This document shows positions 34,801 to 47,400 of a DNA stretch of 64,000 nt, one piece after another; the first letter of the stretch is position 1, and the number at the start of each line of letters is the position of its first letter. Position numbers and translations under genes: made by a program. The notes beneath the pieces were generated by a model. It saw only the letters and a list, made by a program, of their open reading frames with translations. It had not been told where the DNA came from and made no database searches. The DNA is from Diploscapter coronatus (lineage: Eukaryota > Nematoda > Chromadorea > Rhabditida > Rhabditidae): contig OZ038422.1 in assembly GCA_964036155.1 (NCBI GenBank), positions 85,335,201 to 85,399,200 on the forward strand. The letters are read 5' to 3'.

Positions 34801-36813
34801 CGACGAAAAGTATCGCTGATGATTTGGAGGAGTTGAAGAGACGGTAGATTTTGAAATTTGTACAAGCCCCAAACATGTTTAACATTTTCCATAGAGAAAT
34901 TTTTGAAATAATCTGTGGGGCGGATAGAGATGATTAGCCTCAAGATTTGATAAGCTTCAAAAGGCCGAACTTCTCTATTGAAAATTTAAAAATAGTAGTC
35001 GAGTTGTTGTTAGAAAAAAAACTAGAAATATAAGAATTTTAGATGCAAACGCTCTTTTCTGGAAGCCGACGTCCTGACGATCAAGCGACCTTCATCTCAA
35101 GTACGGGATCCGGCCGCACCACCGCCTCCTCCCAATCAAAATGAGGCTCCGAAAACTCCGGACGACATTTTGACTCCGGCAGGTAGAAATTGCTTTTCTA
35201 ATTAATTTTTAAACTTAAAATAAACTTGAACTCGAACCTAAAACTAATTCTGAAGTTCAACGTCAACTTTATTTTAGTTATTATTTCTGATTACTGCTGA
35301 CCTAGAATTTAAATGCTATTTTGAAGTCCCACCTTAAATTTGAAATTTGCAGCAATCGCCAGTGCAGCTCTAGACGAAACAATCGATCGATACGGGCCGA
35401 ACACGATGTTCCTGCTTCTGCCAGCCTATGCGGACGTCCAGAAGGAGTTCCTCGACAGGGTTCGAATCAACACCATCAAGCATTATCAGGTCGGGATTTT
35501 TTGTTTTGTTTTAATTTTGTTAGTTGACATAAATTTGAACAAAAACTCAACTAATCACTGCAAAATTTAAAAATAGTTAAGAAAATCTGAAGCCTACATC
35601 ATTTTTGTGGTTATTCTGAAATCATACAGAAAAATGATACATGCTTCTTCTATGTATACAGTTCAAGATAATGCGATTTTATGATTCATTTTCAAATAGT
35701 TGCTACGTATGTATGTGTGCAAATGAAATCAAACTATCGATTTATCTTGAATATCGTCATCTCAACTTTTAGAAGAGCTCATAGTCTTGAGTCTAAAGAT
35801 AACTAATATCGAAGAGAACGAAATTCTCCAAATCAAATATGCCAATTTTTAGGTATTTTTCCCGATTCCGTTCGTGGAGTTCCATCCGACCATCGCTGGA
35901 ATGGACATGGACGAGAAGGAGGCTGGACAAGTCAATCCTGTCGAAAGACGAGATGCCGCCCTTGCCATGCTTAGAGATGGAGCGCCCGCGAAGAGGAAGC
36001 GACCGCTAATTGTGCAGAAGGTTCGGCTATTTGAAATATTGAAGAAAGGGTTGATTTTCACGGTTTTGTTTTGTCGAAAGCTGATCTTCATCGGAAATTG
36101 TTCGAAAAGGACTGATCTTCACAATAATACGTATCAAACGTCTGGTGTTCATTATGTTTAGAAAACAAGACAAATTATGACTTTCACATTTAGTTTTAAA
36201 AATCCAACGTTTCGAAAAATAAATAAATTCAGGATCATGGCCGCTTTGATTCTTTGGACTTCTCGTGCATCAGCGTTTACGGAGTCGACTATCTGACTGC
36301 CAGGAGCAAGTAAACTTTTGAAAAATCAATAAAAATCGATTTTCAGTTTAAAAATATTTTCTAAACTTTTTTCTAATTTGAAAACAAAAAATTCAGGCTA
36401 TCCGGAAGACGAATCGATTTGGTCTCCCTCTTCCTCGCCCAGTCCGACATCCACATCATGCGTGTGATTGAACCCACCCTCAGATTTAGGTTAGTTGGAG
36501 AACATTTTTTTCATTTAATTTAAATTATAAAAGCTTATCTGATTTTTGTAATTTCAAAGAAGAAGAGTGACTATTAGAATGGCTATAGGCTTTCTAGATT
36601 TGAAATTTCTTAAAACGCCAATTTTTCAAATATTACAAAAAAAATCAATATTTTCGAATTCATTTCCCCAAATTACGCTTAAAATTCAGGTACCACTCTC
36701 GTAACTGTGACCTGGACATAGACGAAGATGACGCTTCTAGATGTGTTGCCAGCAAACGAGAGAACGTCGCTGCCAAAGATCAACTTGCTAAGCTCATCTA
36801 CAATGAGCAATAG
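30477..36813 (+). CDS. mig-22: Chondroitin polymerizing factor (CHPF-type, MIG-22 orthologue)
   Basis: 22 exons in phase: 30477-30563, 30655-30792, 30899-31008, 31056-31139, 31186-31237, 31310-31396, 31664-31776, 31996-32107, 32291-32398, 32451-32512, 32775-32901, 33342-33398, 33700-33821, 33947-34073, 34565-34699, 34758-34843, 35043-35182, 35353-35489, 35853-36020, 36233-36309, 36397-36489, 36690-36813; 781 aa. Type II Golgi anchor (LPLICGFLVGMTLTLILV, residues 8-25), then the CHGN glycosyltransferase region starting RARFAATELGTREKLMVAVL. Where chondroitin synthase has a DDD metal site this protein has WMLLMMDSAYINPF, and the C-terminal half (GRFDSLDFSCISVYGVDYL, HIMRVIEPTLRFRY) also lacks DXD, as in CHPF. 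CHPF proteins are thought to act with chondroitin synthase (SQV-5 in worms) to polymerise chondroitin. Two PPPPNQ stretches (exons 2 and 17) flank domains. The first exon is open upstream of the ATG, so an upstream start remains possible. Confidence 0.9.
31428..31496. repeat. Small fold-back in mig-22 intron 6
   Basis: AGTATGGGGAAAGGAGGAGAG pairs imperfectly with CTCCTAACTCCGCATACT. Lies between exons 31310-31396 and 31664-31776. Confidence 0.45.
32121..32250. repeat. Intronic fold-back family A, copy 1 (mig-22 intron 8)
   Basis: CAGACTTCTCAAAACTCGAC near 32122 is complementary to GCGAGTCGAATTTGGAG near 32229; the centre reads GAAAAGAGCATGTCGTCTTTTTC. Related copies with TTCTGCGGGT and the GAAAAGA...TCTTTTC core are at 43161-43288 and 45863-45992, both in nxf-1 introns. 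Confidence 0.65.
33452..33637. repeat. Intronic fold-back family B, copy 1 (mig-22 intron 12)
   Basis: TACTCTCCATTATCTCCGAG pairs with CTCATCCCGAGGACAATGGG at the other end. Same family as 44844-44962 in nxf-1 (shared GACGCAGAGTG / CACTCTGCGTC core). Confidence 0.6.
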
Positions 36814-38231
36814 AAGAAAGAAGGAACTCGGCACGGTAACTCCGCATCTATAGCTATTTAAAGTTCGAGTAATCCTCTAATAGAAGCTTATTCTTCTATT
36901 TCTAAATATATTCATGAGGGGTCTTCTATTAGAGATGATTTGTATCCACGCCTTTTTTTTTATAAAAGAATGCAATTTTAGAGTGCAGAAAAAATTTTAA
37001 ATGTTTCAAATCAGCCAAAGTACAGCTTGATTTGGAAAATTGATAATTGCTTGACTGCCATTTGTTCTAAAATTGTAACTCCAGGAAAAAAATGCAGAAA
37101 GCCCATTCATATCCATTCCCCGATCAGGTAACGTAGCTTTGTGTGTATGAATTTCCAAATTCCGTACGTCGTACAAAATGTTTGAGTTTTGCTAGCGATT
37201 TTATGATTTTTTTAAAATTTGCATAATATTCAGTAGAAGCGTAATAATTTTTATAGGTCTGATATCTCATTTTTACGGGCTTCGTTGATATAAAACTATC
37301 AACTTTTTATCGATATTATGAGTGGTTAAACATTGTGCCTAAATCTCTAAGCTATAAAACATTAAAGAATTGGGATTTAGAGTATTTTTCATATTTTTGG
37401 TTGAAAAGTACTTGAAATCTAGAATATTCCACTATCATTGCCTATTATTGAATTTCATTTCAAAACTGGTTCAATTTAAAGGGTACATTTTCATGAAGAA
37501 CACAGAAAATCTTTCACCTATGTTTCTACAAAAATGCTACATTTTCGACTTTCCATTCAATAATTTGTTGAAATTTATGTTTGAATGAAGATTTATCCAC
37601 CTAGGTTTAGTCATTTAAGCTTTATCTCGCTTTTACCTATTTTATAAGGATCTAGGATTTTTCCTGATTTAAAAGAATCCTAGCTCCTCTAAAAACGTTA
37701 GATTTTAGACGTATTATAAGATATTCATGACTTTCAAGAACAATAATTTCCAAGTTTCAATATATCATTTACCTGAAAAGCATATCCTTTTTAAATGCTC
37801 TTATTTTTACGTGATTTTAGCCCGCATTTTACTTGTACTAGTTTGAATAGATTTGAGTTTGTTTTCCTAAATAGACGGAAATTTCAGGAATTTTTGAACA
37901 AATTGCACAAAAATCTGAAATTTTCGTCGAGTTTTTTTTCGGCTTTCCAAAAATTTGAACATTTCTTGCCATTTACCATAAATCTTTTAGCCATGCTTTG
38001 TACGCTTTCAGAAATTTTCTAATTTTTCCGAAAAATAAAAGAATTTTATATTCTTCAATAGATTCAATGAAATGATACATTCAAACGCTCAAAATTTCGA
38101 AATTTCAGGTCAAAAGTCGGGGTTCTTTCGACAGTAAACGTTGTCATTTGCCAGGTATTTAAAGTCACGAGGTATTCTTTGAAATGGAGTACTTTTTCAA
38201 GAAAATTAGGGAAAAACATCCGAACATTGGC
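36814..38231. other. Convergent intergenic region, mig-22 to unknown gene
   Basis: A short fold-back lies at 36874-36934 (CCTCTAATAGAAG against CTTCTATTAGAG); it may lie in the mig-22 3' UTR. The remaining 1.3 kb is AT-rich with no coding or repeat signal recognised. Confidence 0.45.
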
Positions 38232-40645
38232 TTATTTGTAATCCTTAAAGGTGTTCGAGCGAAACACGGGGCGGGGCTTGAGTTGCATGAACGGTTTGAT
38301 GACTGCCTCGGGGTCGGTCGGTTTTTCCTGAAATTTAAACAAATTTTTGGGTAAGCTTCAGAAAAATTCGAAAATCGTTGATTGTCAAAGAGCAATAAAA
38401 TAATAAGAATGAAAAGTATGTAAAATTAAAAAAAAAAAAAAAAAAAAATACAAATACCGTTTTCTTTTCCTTCTGCTGGTTGTTTTCCATTTTCTCGACT
38501 AATTGTTTCCCCGCTTCCGACTTCAAATTCAGCTTCTTCGTATGGTCGAAAGGGTTCTTAGATAAAATATTTAAAGGAGTAGAAAATAAAAGAACTGATA
38601 GAATTCACTCAAAATAAAAGAATGAAAATTCAAATTAAGAAAAAATCGAAAAAAAAAAATACCGGCTCATTGAGCGACTCCATTCCACTCAGGTCGAGGT
38701 TGAACTTCGGAGGACCCTGGTAGAACGTGGGGACGGCGGAGGATTCTGAAACATTTTCAATGACCCAATTTTCCTATTTTATTATTTTGAACATTTTGGG
38801 TGAAATAATAGCTGATATACTCATGCATTCAAGACGTGAAATTCTTATAAACTTATTCAACTTGTTAGAGCATAACAATTCGGATATTTGCTTCACACTA
38901 CATTGACAAGAAGGTCAATAAGTTCAAATCATTCATAAAATTCAAAAATTTTTCAAACCTAAATTATTTCCCTTCTCTATCTTTCGCCAAACAATTCCGA
39001 ATCGAAGAAAACTTTAAACTTATCAAATTTTAGAAAATTGTGAAACCTACGCGAAGCATTTTCATCACGCGGAGTGTCCTCGATTGTAATCGTTTCCGGC
39101 GTGACTTTGGGCTTGTTCATCTCCTCGAGTGTCCGAGTCAGTTGGGCGACTTCCGGAACTTCGGCGACTTTTTCAATTTCGGAAGCCTCAGTGACCTTAC
39201 TCTTTTTTCTCCTCAGCCCGATATTCTCATCGCTCTTCTTTGCCGATCTGGGAAATGCTATATTTCAGAATATTCTAGCCTTTTTATGTTTTCCTTCTAA
39301 ATTTCTAGATTAAAAAATTCTACTTCTGCTCAGCAACCGACTGATGTGTTTTCTTCTGCTCGAGCAGCTTCTGAACGATGGTCGACTTGAATTTGGGTAC
39401 TGTAAAGAAAGCAGATATTTTTACCATAATTTTTTCACTACTTTAGAAATAGCAAGACGAACAAAAATAAAAACTATAGTAAATTACTTTTTTAAGATTA
39501 TTTTCTAGTAAATTATATATTGCTAAATTTTCTTTTCTAAAATTATATATATATTTTTATCAGACCTCAAAGTTTTGGACACGGTCCTGCTAAAAATGGC
39601 AGTGAGAAGAGAGGAGAAATAGCGTGAGAGTGCGCGGTGACAGACAATAAGAAAAAAGCGAGAAAACTGATCTTTTTCTCGCTGTCATTTTTAATAAGAC
39701 AGCGTTCAAAATACTTTGAGGCCTGATTTTCATAAGTCCTACGTTCAACCGGATCCGGTTTGAGGAAAGCAACCGGAACTGGTTCCGTAGGTTCCGCATT
39801 TGTGCTCGGAATTTCCTGCACGGAAGTAGAGCCGTCCGCCAAAGAAGCTACAGAAGCGTCTTGCTTTTCGTTGAGAAACACGAAATCCGAGGATTTCAGC
39901 GAGTTGAGGATCGCTGAAAATTTTTTAAATCGATTATTTAGCCACTTCTTTGATGCGCCACATCTGGTACGACAACAATCATAATTATCTTCTCACTCGT
40001 TTGATAAGTTTCAAAAATTTCACGAATCCAACCAATTTCTAACGTTCTATCAGCAGATTTTGGGTGAATGCAAATCTAACAAAATTTCGACTTTAATATG
40101 TTTGAAAATTTTCAAACAGACAAAAAATATTTGCACCAGAGACGATGTTGTTCAAGAAATTGAGAATAGATAAATAACCCCTACCTTTCCTCCTTTCCTT
40201 CAGCTCGTTGAGTTTGTTCCAGAGCTCGGTCACTTTGGTCAGGACTTCGTCGTAGAAGGTCTAAAAATAACAAAAAATAAGGAAAATTAAAAAAAAATAA
40301 TAATAATAAAACAATTCTCACAAAATTATGCATGGCCCCCTTTAGCTCAGTCCTCAATTTGACGGCGTCAGTAGCAAGCTCAACCAAACCGATGTGGATG
40401 CGTCGTGTCAGTATGAAGAGGTTCTGAGTTTTTATTTATAGAAAAAAAACCCTTATTTAAAAAAAATAATAATTTTCTTATTAAAATAAAGATACCTGAA
40501 GCTGGAGTCCAGTAAGCTTAGTCTTCAAACTCTCGTCGAATTTGAATTCGACCGCGCCGGCCGCTTCCCCGATCACCTTCTCGAGGGCCGATTCGAGCAC
40601 TTTGCGGCAGTCCTCGAACGACCCCACTTTGGGAGGGTCGCTCAT
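38232..40645 (-). CDS. Conserved-looking 349-aa protein, family not recognised
   Basis: Nine exons in phase: 40645-40496, 40423-40322, 40260-40185, 39913-39743, 39399-39324, 39247-39051, 38745-38663, 38556-38458, 38327-38232. The start ATG follows a TTTCTTTCAG-like acceptor at once, consistent with trans-splicing. The N-terminal ~110 residues are predicted helical (ESALEKVIGEAAGAVEF; HIGLVELATDAVKLRTELKG; FYDEVLTKVTELWNKLNELK), like a small coiled-coil or helical-bundle domain. The middle is acidic and proline-rich. It is followed by a lysine-rich stretch (GLRRKKSKV) that could be a nuclear localisation signal, and by conserved-looking short motifs (FYQGPPKFNLDLSG, NPFDHTKKLNLKSEAGKQL, KPRPVFRSNTFKDYK). 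No signal peptide or membrane segment. I infer a cytosolic or nuclear scaffold but cannot name it. Transcribed divergently from nxf-1. Confidence 0.85.
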
Positions 40646-41406
40646 TTTCTGAAAGTAACAAGATAAGCTTTCTTTTCGATTTCTAGAGAGGCGCTTATTT
40701 TCTGGAAACTAATTCTAAAAATTCATCGGAAAAAGACTAAAATTTTATTATTTTTCACGAAAAAGGTTTATTTGCAAGAAATATATGATAGGGAAATCAA
40801 TTTGGAATTTTGTTAGAAAAGCCACAAGAACTTTGAAGCATTCTAAAAAAAAATCAGAAACTGTAAAAAGGTGAAAAAATCCACATTCAAAATTCCCTCC
40901 ATTAGAGTGCAGAGAAAAGTGGGCGTGGCTTTTGTAGAATTGCAGCGTCAGGTGTCGATAGTGCGTGATTCGTATTTCTGACTGATTTTTCGCCCGATTT
41001 CTCATTTTCCCATTTTTCTCCTTATTTTATCGATCTTTTTCTTATTTGTAGGTATTCTTATCTCCTCTTATCACTTGCTTAGTAATTCTAGTCAGAAGAC
41101 ACAGTGAAATCGTCACTTTTTGAAAATGCCAGTTTTGTTTCTTTTCGAAGAAAATGTATAAATTTTCGTTTTAAGTCATTTTTTACAACTTTTCCTATCA
41201 AAAGTTGATCATTTCCTTGAAAATCTACCTTTTATGACTGGCAAGTATGGATTTTCTTGAAAGAATGAGTATTTCGTAATTGTTCGATTCGAACACGCTT
41301 CAACCATTTCTCCATCGTTTTGTTTCGAAATTCCGTTGATTCTTCATCAATTTCGGTCAATTTTATAGAATTTTTCCTCCTAAGAATTTTATTTTTCAGA
41401 AAAGCC
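40646..41406. promoter_or_regulatory. Divergent intergenic region between the 349-aa gene and nxf-1
   Basis: About 760 bp separates the two start codons, so it must hold both promoters. An AG acceptor at 41399 directly precedes the nxf-1 ATG (TTTTTCAGAAAAGCCATG), consistent with spliced-leader addition. No specific factor sites claimed. Confidence 0.5.
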
Positions 41407-44400
41407 ATGTCCCGCAATTATCGACCGCAAGGCGGCGGAAGGATGGATGCTAAGCAGGTAATTAAAAAAATAATAAAACTTTTAAAAACTAAAAAGTAAT
41501 TCAGATATCCCGAAACCGTGGGAACCGCTATGTGGCACTCGATCCGGACATCAGAAGCAACTACGACGATGACGATGAGCCTCCCACCGGGGGTACGGTA
41601 GATTACGATATTATAGTAACCCTTGAAATTGGATTCTATCAGAAATTAAACTAATGAATTTTTCAGCGTTTCATAAAATTTGAGACAGAATAGCAACTAT
41701 TGAACTCGTTTAGAACTATCGAAATTTCCGAGACTAAAGCATATATTTTTAGTCATCTTTAGAATTGTTTCATTTTATTTCCAACCTATGAAAATATAGA
41801 ATTAAAGCTAGATGAAGTTTGTTGACATTTCAACATTTTTGAAACACTTTTAAGAATTTGAAAACTTCAGGCCCACCCCGTCGCGGCCACGGAGGTCGCA
41901 ATTTCTTGGACAGAATCACTGGAGGAGTGCTGAACAGGAGACTCGATGTAAGAATGTTTTTTTTTATCTTTAAAAAATCTTGACTTCTAAAGTTTCAGAG
42001 AAACGAACACCGTGATCGTCAGCTTGTGGATTCTGGTTCTGGGTTTGCAAAAAATGCCGAAGTAATCAACAAAATTCGGGTATGGATTTTTTATGATGCC
42101 TGATTTTTTAAAATGAATAGCTGCAAAAATCCGAAGCTTATTCAGTTATCGATTTTTAGGTGAAAGAAGGCAAAAAGTACGACCAGACTTGGCTCTTCAA
42201 ACAGATTTCTCATCAGGTAGGGAGTTTTGAAATCCTGACTAGCTTTATCTTTATTTTCAGATAGAAGACTTCAAACCCCTTCTCCCGACGTACAACGGTC
42301 GTGGTGATTTGGAGTTCTTTATCAAGGTAGCATTTGTTAAACGACTTGAAAAAGGAATTTTATTTGAGATTTTTGCATCCTTTTCAAAATCATTGCAACT
42401 TATTGAGAGTTTCGAATTTTGGCAAAAATTTTCAGAGCAGCGACACTGCTGATGCTATCCGTACCATCTCTCGTCGAATCGTCCACCGGGGCTCGGGCGA
42501 CCGGATCGTCTTCAACGTCGAAAGGGCAACTGCGCCATGGCAGAAGCTGAAGCGCAACGAGATTGACGCTATCAATGTGAGCAATTTTCAGACCTAGGGG
42601 GCACTTTCGTCGGACGAAAATAAACTATAGGGGAGTAGGTCGCAGGGAGTTTTTAACGATCGTCCTCACTGAGTCTGGGAATTTGAAAGTTTAATTTTAT
42701 TTAAATTATTCAACTTTTTAAAATGACTTTTGGAAAGTTAAACTTATTTTGAGTAAAATCATAAAGTATGGTAAGAAAAGGTTTCTTTTGAGGATTTAAC
42801 CAATTTTTATCTTTTTGTTTCATTTTGCTTTTTTCAGAAAGTCGTCGATTCTCGCTACAATCCGGAAATTCACGCATTGGATTTGAAGGAGTTTGCCATG
42901 GATAAATGTGGGTTTTCATTTTTAAAAGGATGCTCACAAATTGTCGCCGATTATCAAAAATCGAATCTAAATCTTCAATAATTTTGAAACATCTGGTTTT
43001 TCAGACTTCCTAGACCAGGACATGCACATGATGTTGAACAAGAACAACGTGATGCTGACTGTCATCGACCGGATTGACGAGAAATATGGAGCCATCACTG
43101 CACTCAATCTCAGCGTAACTTATTTTCTTCTTATTATTTTTGTTTTAAATTTATTCTAATCAGACTTTTCTCAAGACACGCAATCCGCAGAAAAATGGCG
43201 TGACATTGAGAGAGGAAAAGAACATGTTTTTCTTTTCTCCCCAGATAAGATATGCTATTTTTCTGCGGGTCGTGTTTTGAGAGTCTGGTTTTAATCTTTA
43301 TCCAACTGACGGAATTATTCTTGAACATATCGAAAAGTTCATCTTGATCCACGTCTAAAATATCTAATTTTCTTTAGATGATGATGAGAAAAATTTCAAC
43401 TCCTGCCTAAACATTTTGATTTTAGGGGAACCGTCTGAAAATCCTGGACTACGCCGCTCATCTGACCTCGGTCGCGAAATTTGTCAAGGTTCTCGACATC
43501 AGTCATAATCAGGTATGCTATTTAAAAGTGCCCTCCCTATTTGGCTCCGCGCACTAAATAATCCCCTCACAAATTTCTCTTATTAACTTTTGAAACTTAT
43601 TTTAAAAATGCATATTCACACAAACAATAACTCGAAAAAATGAAGGACTTCTTGCTTATCATTCATTTCTAGTTTATTCTGAAAATTATGAAAAGTTACA
43701 AAATGAGACATTTTTAAATTATGAATCGAATCAAGCATTGAACTTCATTTTTTTACTTTCAGCCAGATAATTTTTGAAACCTTTTTTTCTTAAAAAATTA
43801 ACTTTAAATAGTAAAAAAAACGTATCCAGATCGACTCGGTTGAGCAACTTCGGAAACTTCACGGCTTGCCGGTTTCGACACTATTCCTGGAAGGCAACCC
43901 CATCTGCGAGTCCGTCAACTCCGCCACACAGTATCTCAGGTGCAGTTGCTAGAGCAACTTAGGCAACTTCTAGAAACTTTCGGCAGCTTCTGAAATTTTT
44001 CGAGCATTTAAAGACGCGAAAGTTTTGGATCCTATTCGAAAAGTTTCTCAGAAGCTTCAGGAAAAACTCCGGAGGAATTTTATTTGTTTCATTCTAAAGT
44101 ATATCTTTTCTAAAATTTCTGAAAAATTCGGAATTTTTCTAAAAGAGCAATAATAGTCTATTTCAGGTACTTTAGACAGCAGATTTTAGGAGATGTGATG
44201 TTAAATTTCCATCTTTTATGAAGACGATTGATATGAAAGTTAGACTATAAAAGATGGAAATATCACCTGTGAATATTAAAATTTTTGCTGCGCTTGTAAA
44301 TAGGATTCTAGGATTTTATAATTTTTGAATTTGATCTCTTTGAACCTCTTGTGATAATCACCATTTTTACGAGTACCTTCAAATTTTGACGAGTATTTTT

Positions 44401-47400
44401 TTCTATAAGTCGGTTCCTTCACATATTGGTGTTACATTTTAGATTTGTTCCCTTATATTTTGTCTTAAAGTGTAGCCCTGATATTGCACGTTATGCTCTA
44501 AATTTCTAGGTAACTTCTGAGAACTATTCTAATTTCTCATGTTAAGATTTGGCTTTTTTCATCTTTGGGGGGTCTTTTAAAAACAATAATTTTCAGCATC
44601 GTACATGATGTCTTCCCCAAGTGTTCGGCATTGGTGAGTGATTTTTTGTTTATTTTTGAAAAAGTTTTAAAGAGAAGTTAAAGATAGACAAAAATTAAAA
44701 ATAAAAGAAAATAGATTTTAATTTTCAGGACGGAAACCCAGTTCAACCTGTTGCCACTCTTCCTGATTTGGACGAAATTGAACTCCACAAGGAACCCATT
44801 TTGAGGGTAAAAATATATTTTTTGTTTTAAATTGCGAAACTCTATACTCTCCATTGTTCCCGAAATGAGCCTTGCATACGCCACTCTGCGTCTATAATCT
44901 GCGAGCGCGACTCGTAGAGACTAGAGATATGCAAGGTTCATCTCGGGAACAAGGAGAAGTATTCCATTGAATATATCAAATTTCTAATGAAATATCCATT
45001 TTCTGAAACCTATTAATTTTTTGCAGCCCGGCTACTACGGACCTCGTGGTGCCCGAGAGATGATCGAGCGCTTCGTGATGGAGTACTTTGAAAGTTACGA
45101 CGGCGAGGGCGGCGCTGTCACGAGGATGCGCAATTTGGTGGCTGCTTATGAGGAACAAAAGGTTGGCATTTTTTTAATTACGGGAAAGTCAATGATAGTA
45201 AAATATCTGAATTTTCAATTCGACTAAATAATTTTTCAAACTTATCTACCATTTTCTATTTCGCTAATGCATAATTATAAAAGTAATTGATAAATCTCTT
45301 TATTTGCCAGAATAATTTGTGAAACCTATTTTAAATGGCTGTTTTTCAGTCCCAATTCACGCTGACCATAATGAGCCTGAAGGACGTGGGCTACGTGCGG
45401 TACAAGGATCAGTGAGTCTTTATTTTTGCCTTTTGTAAATTTGAAAAATACGAAAAAATCGAAAGTTTTAGATTTTTAATTTTTGAAATAAATAAAATTG
45501 AAAAACATTCCAGAACCTCGCACGACATCTACATTCGTCAGTCGCACAACATACTTCGTGAGGACGTCTGGGCGCGGTATAGGAGTCAGCGGACTGTCAG
45601 GGGTATTTTTTTTTTTCGATTTTTACTTTTCTAAAATTTAGTTTTAAAAAATGCAAATTGTATTTTCAGGAGCAACCGCGATCGCTTTCGCTCTCTCCAA
45701 ACTGCCCATTACCAAACACTACCAGGAGTCGTTCATGGTCGACGTCTCGTTGGTTACGGTAATTATTCTTTGTCTAAATTACAAAAAAAATCGTACAACT
45801 TTATTATCTCGGTAGATTTTTATCTCTTATTTTAAAAGGAAAAAAAATCATGATTTAAAATGTAGATTTCTCAAAACTCGACTCTCAGAAAAAATAGCGC
45901 GTTTTATTAAGAGAGAGGAAAAGAGCATATAGTCTTTTTCTCTCTCAAAACGATGTGCTATTTGTGCTGCGGGTCGAGCTTTGAGAAGTCCGTTTAAACG
46001 CTTCTTCAGACCCAGCTGATGGCGTTCACCGTGCAGGGTCTGTTCGAGGACGGCACGATCGCCAAGCCCGAAGTCAACCCCGAGGACGTGCCGACACTCA
46101 ATTTCTTCTCCAGAACATTCGTCGTCGCCCCCAGAGGCGAGGGGTAGGAATTTTCGACTTTTTGAAATATTAAAATCCAGCTTTTCATCAAATATGCTCT
46201 ATTGCAAAACGTTGAAGACATTCTTCTCTTCTGGAAAGATAAAAAATCTGGATTTTTAAAAAATATACTTTCGTTAAGTCCGAATAATTCTTTCTTTTCA
46301 GAACGATCTAGATCTTTTAATTTTAAATAATAGCATAATTTGTACGAGTAGCCTTTAAAAGTCCTTATAAATGGTCTTTCAACCCACTTCGCCTACTAGG
46401 CAAGATAGTCTAGTGGTAGTCCGTTAGCTTCAACGATTATTAGCAAAAATCCAAGTGATGTTACCGAATAGCGTGAGCTGCGGCCGAGATCGCTAAATGT
46501 CATAGTTACACTGATGGGTTTTGCAGGAAAATTAGAAGACCCTCTGAAATTTAATAGAAGACCCCTGTCTTATATATTTAAGAATGTTAGGGTTTGAAGG
46601 AAATTTTCCCATGGAAATTGAAATAAATCGATTCAGGGTTTGTATTTTCTTTAGAAAATAATAGAATAGAAGATCCAGATCTTCTAATTTCTACAGTGAT
46701 CCTAATTTCATAGCTTTTATTTCAGCGCCATGGTGATAGTCTCTGACATGCTCTATATTTCCGCGATTTTGCCTGCGAGACTGGCCAGATACAAGGTCAT
46801 GCTCAATAAGGTAAGTCTTTATTTTGTAGCCTACGAAAAAATCTATTAAACAAATAATAAACAATGAAATCTTCTGACGATGCAAAAGGCTTTTTTTTGA
46901 AGAATTAGCTTCATAAAATATAGCGACTGAAGGGAGATTATAAGTCAAAAACGAGAATTTCCATCGGAATACAGGGAAATTTGAGACCTATTTAATATTC
47001 AGGCCGCCACCAATCCGCCCTGTGAACAACCGCTGGCCAGCACCTCGACTACTTCCAGAACAAATGTAGGGAAATTTTTGCAAAAAAAATCATGAGAAAG
47101 TCGAAGTTTAAAAAATAAAAGAAATAAATTGAATCTTTTTTTTTTTTAATTTCAGGAAGTCACTGCCACCGGCTTTACCAATGAGCCGTCGCTGGAGATG
47201 AAGCGAGAGATGGCACTTCAGCTGTCGAGGGAAACGGGAATGTTGCCGGTGTGGAGCGAGAAGTGCCTATCCGATCAGGACTGGAATATGGACGTAAGGA
47301 AATTTGGAAATTGGTCAACTTAAAAGAAGTGACCAGAGGTGTTCAAGTTTGATGAAAAACCCTAAGAAATTATATGTTAAAAACGACCTTTCTGCTAACT

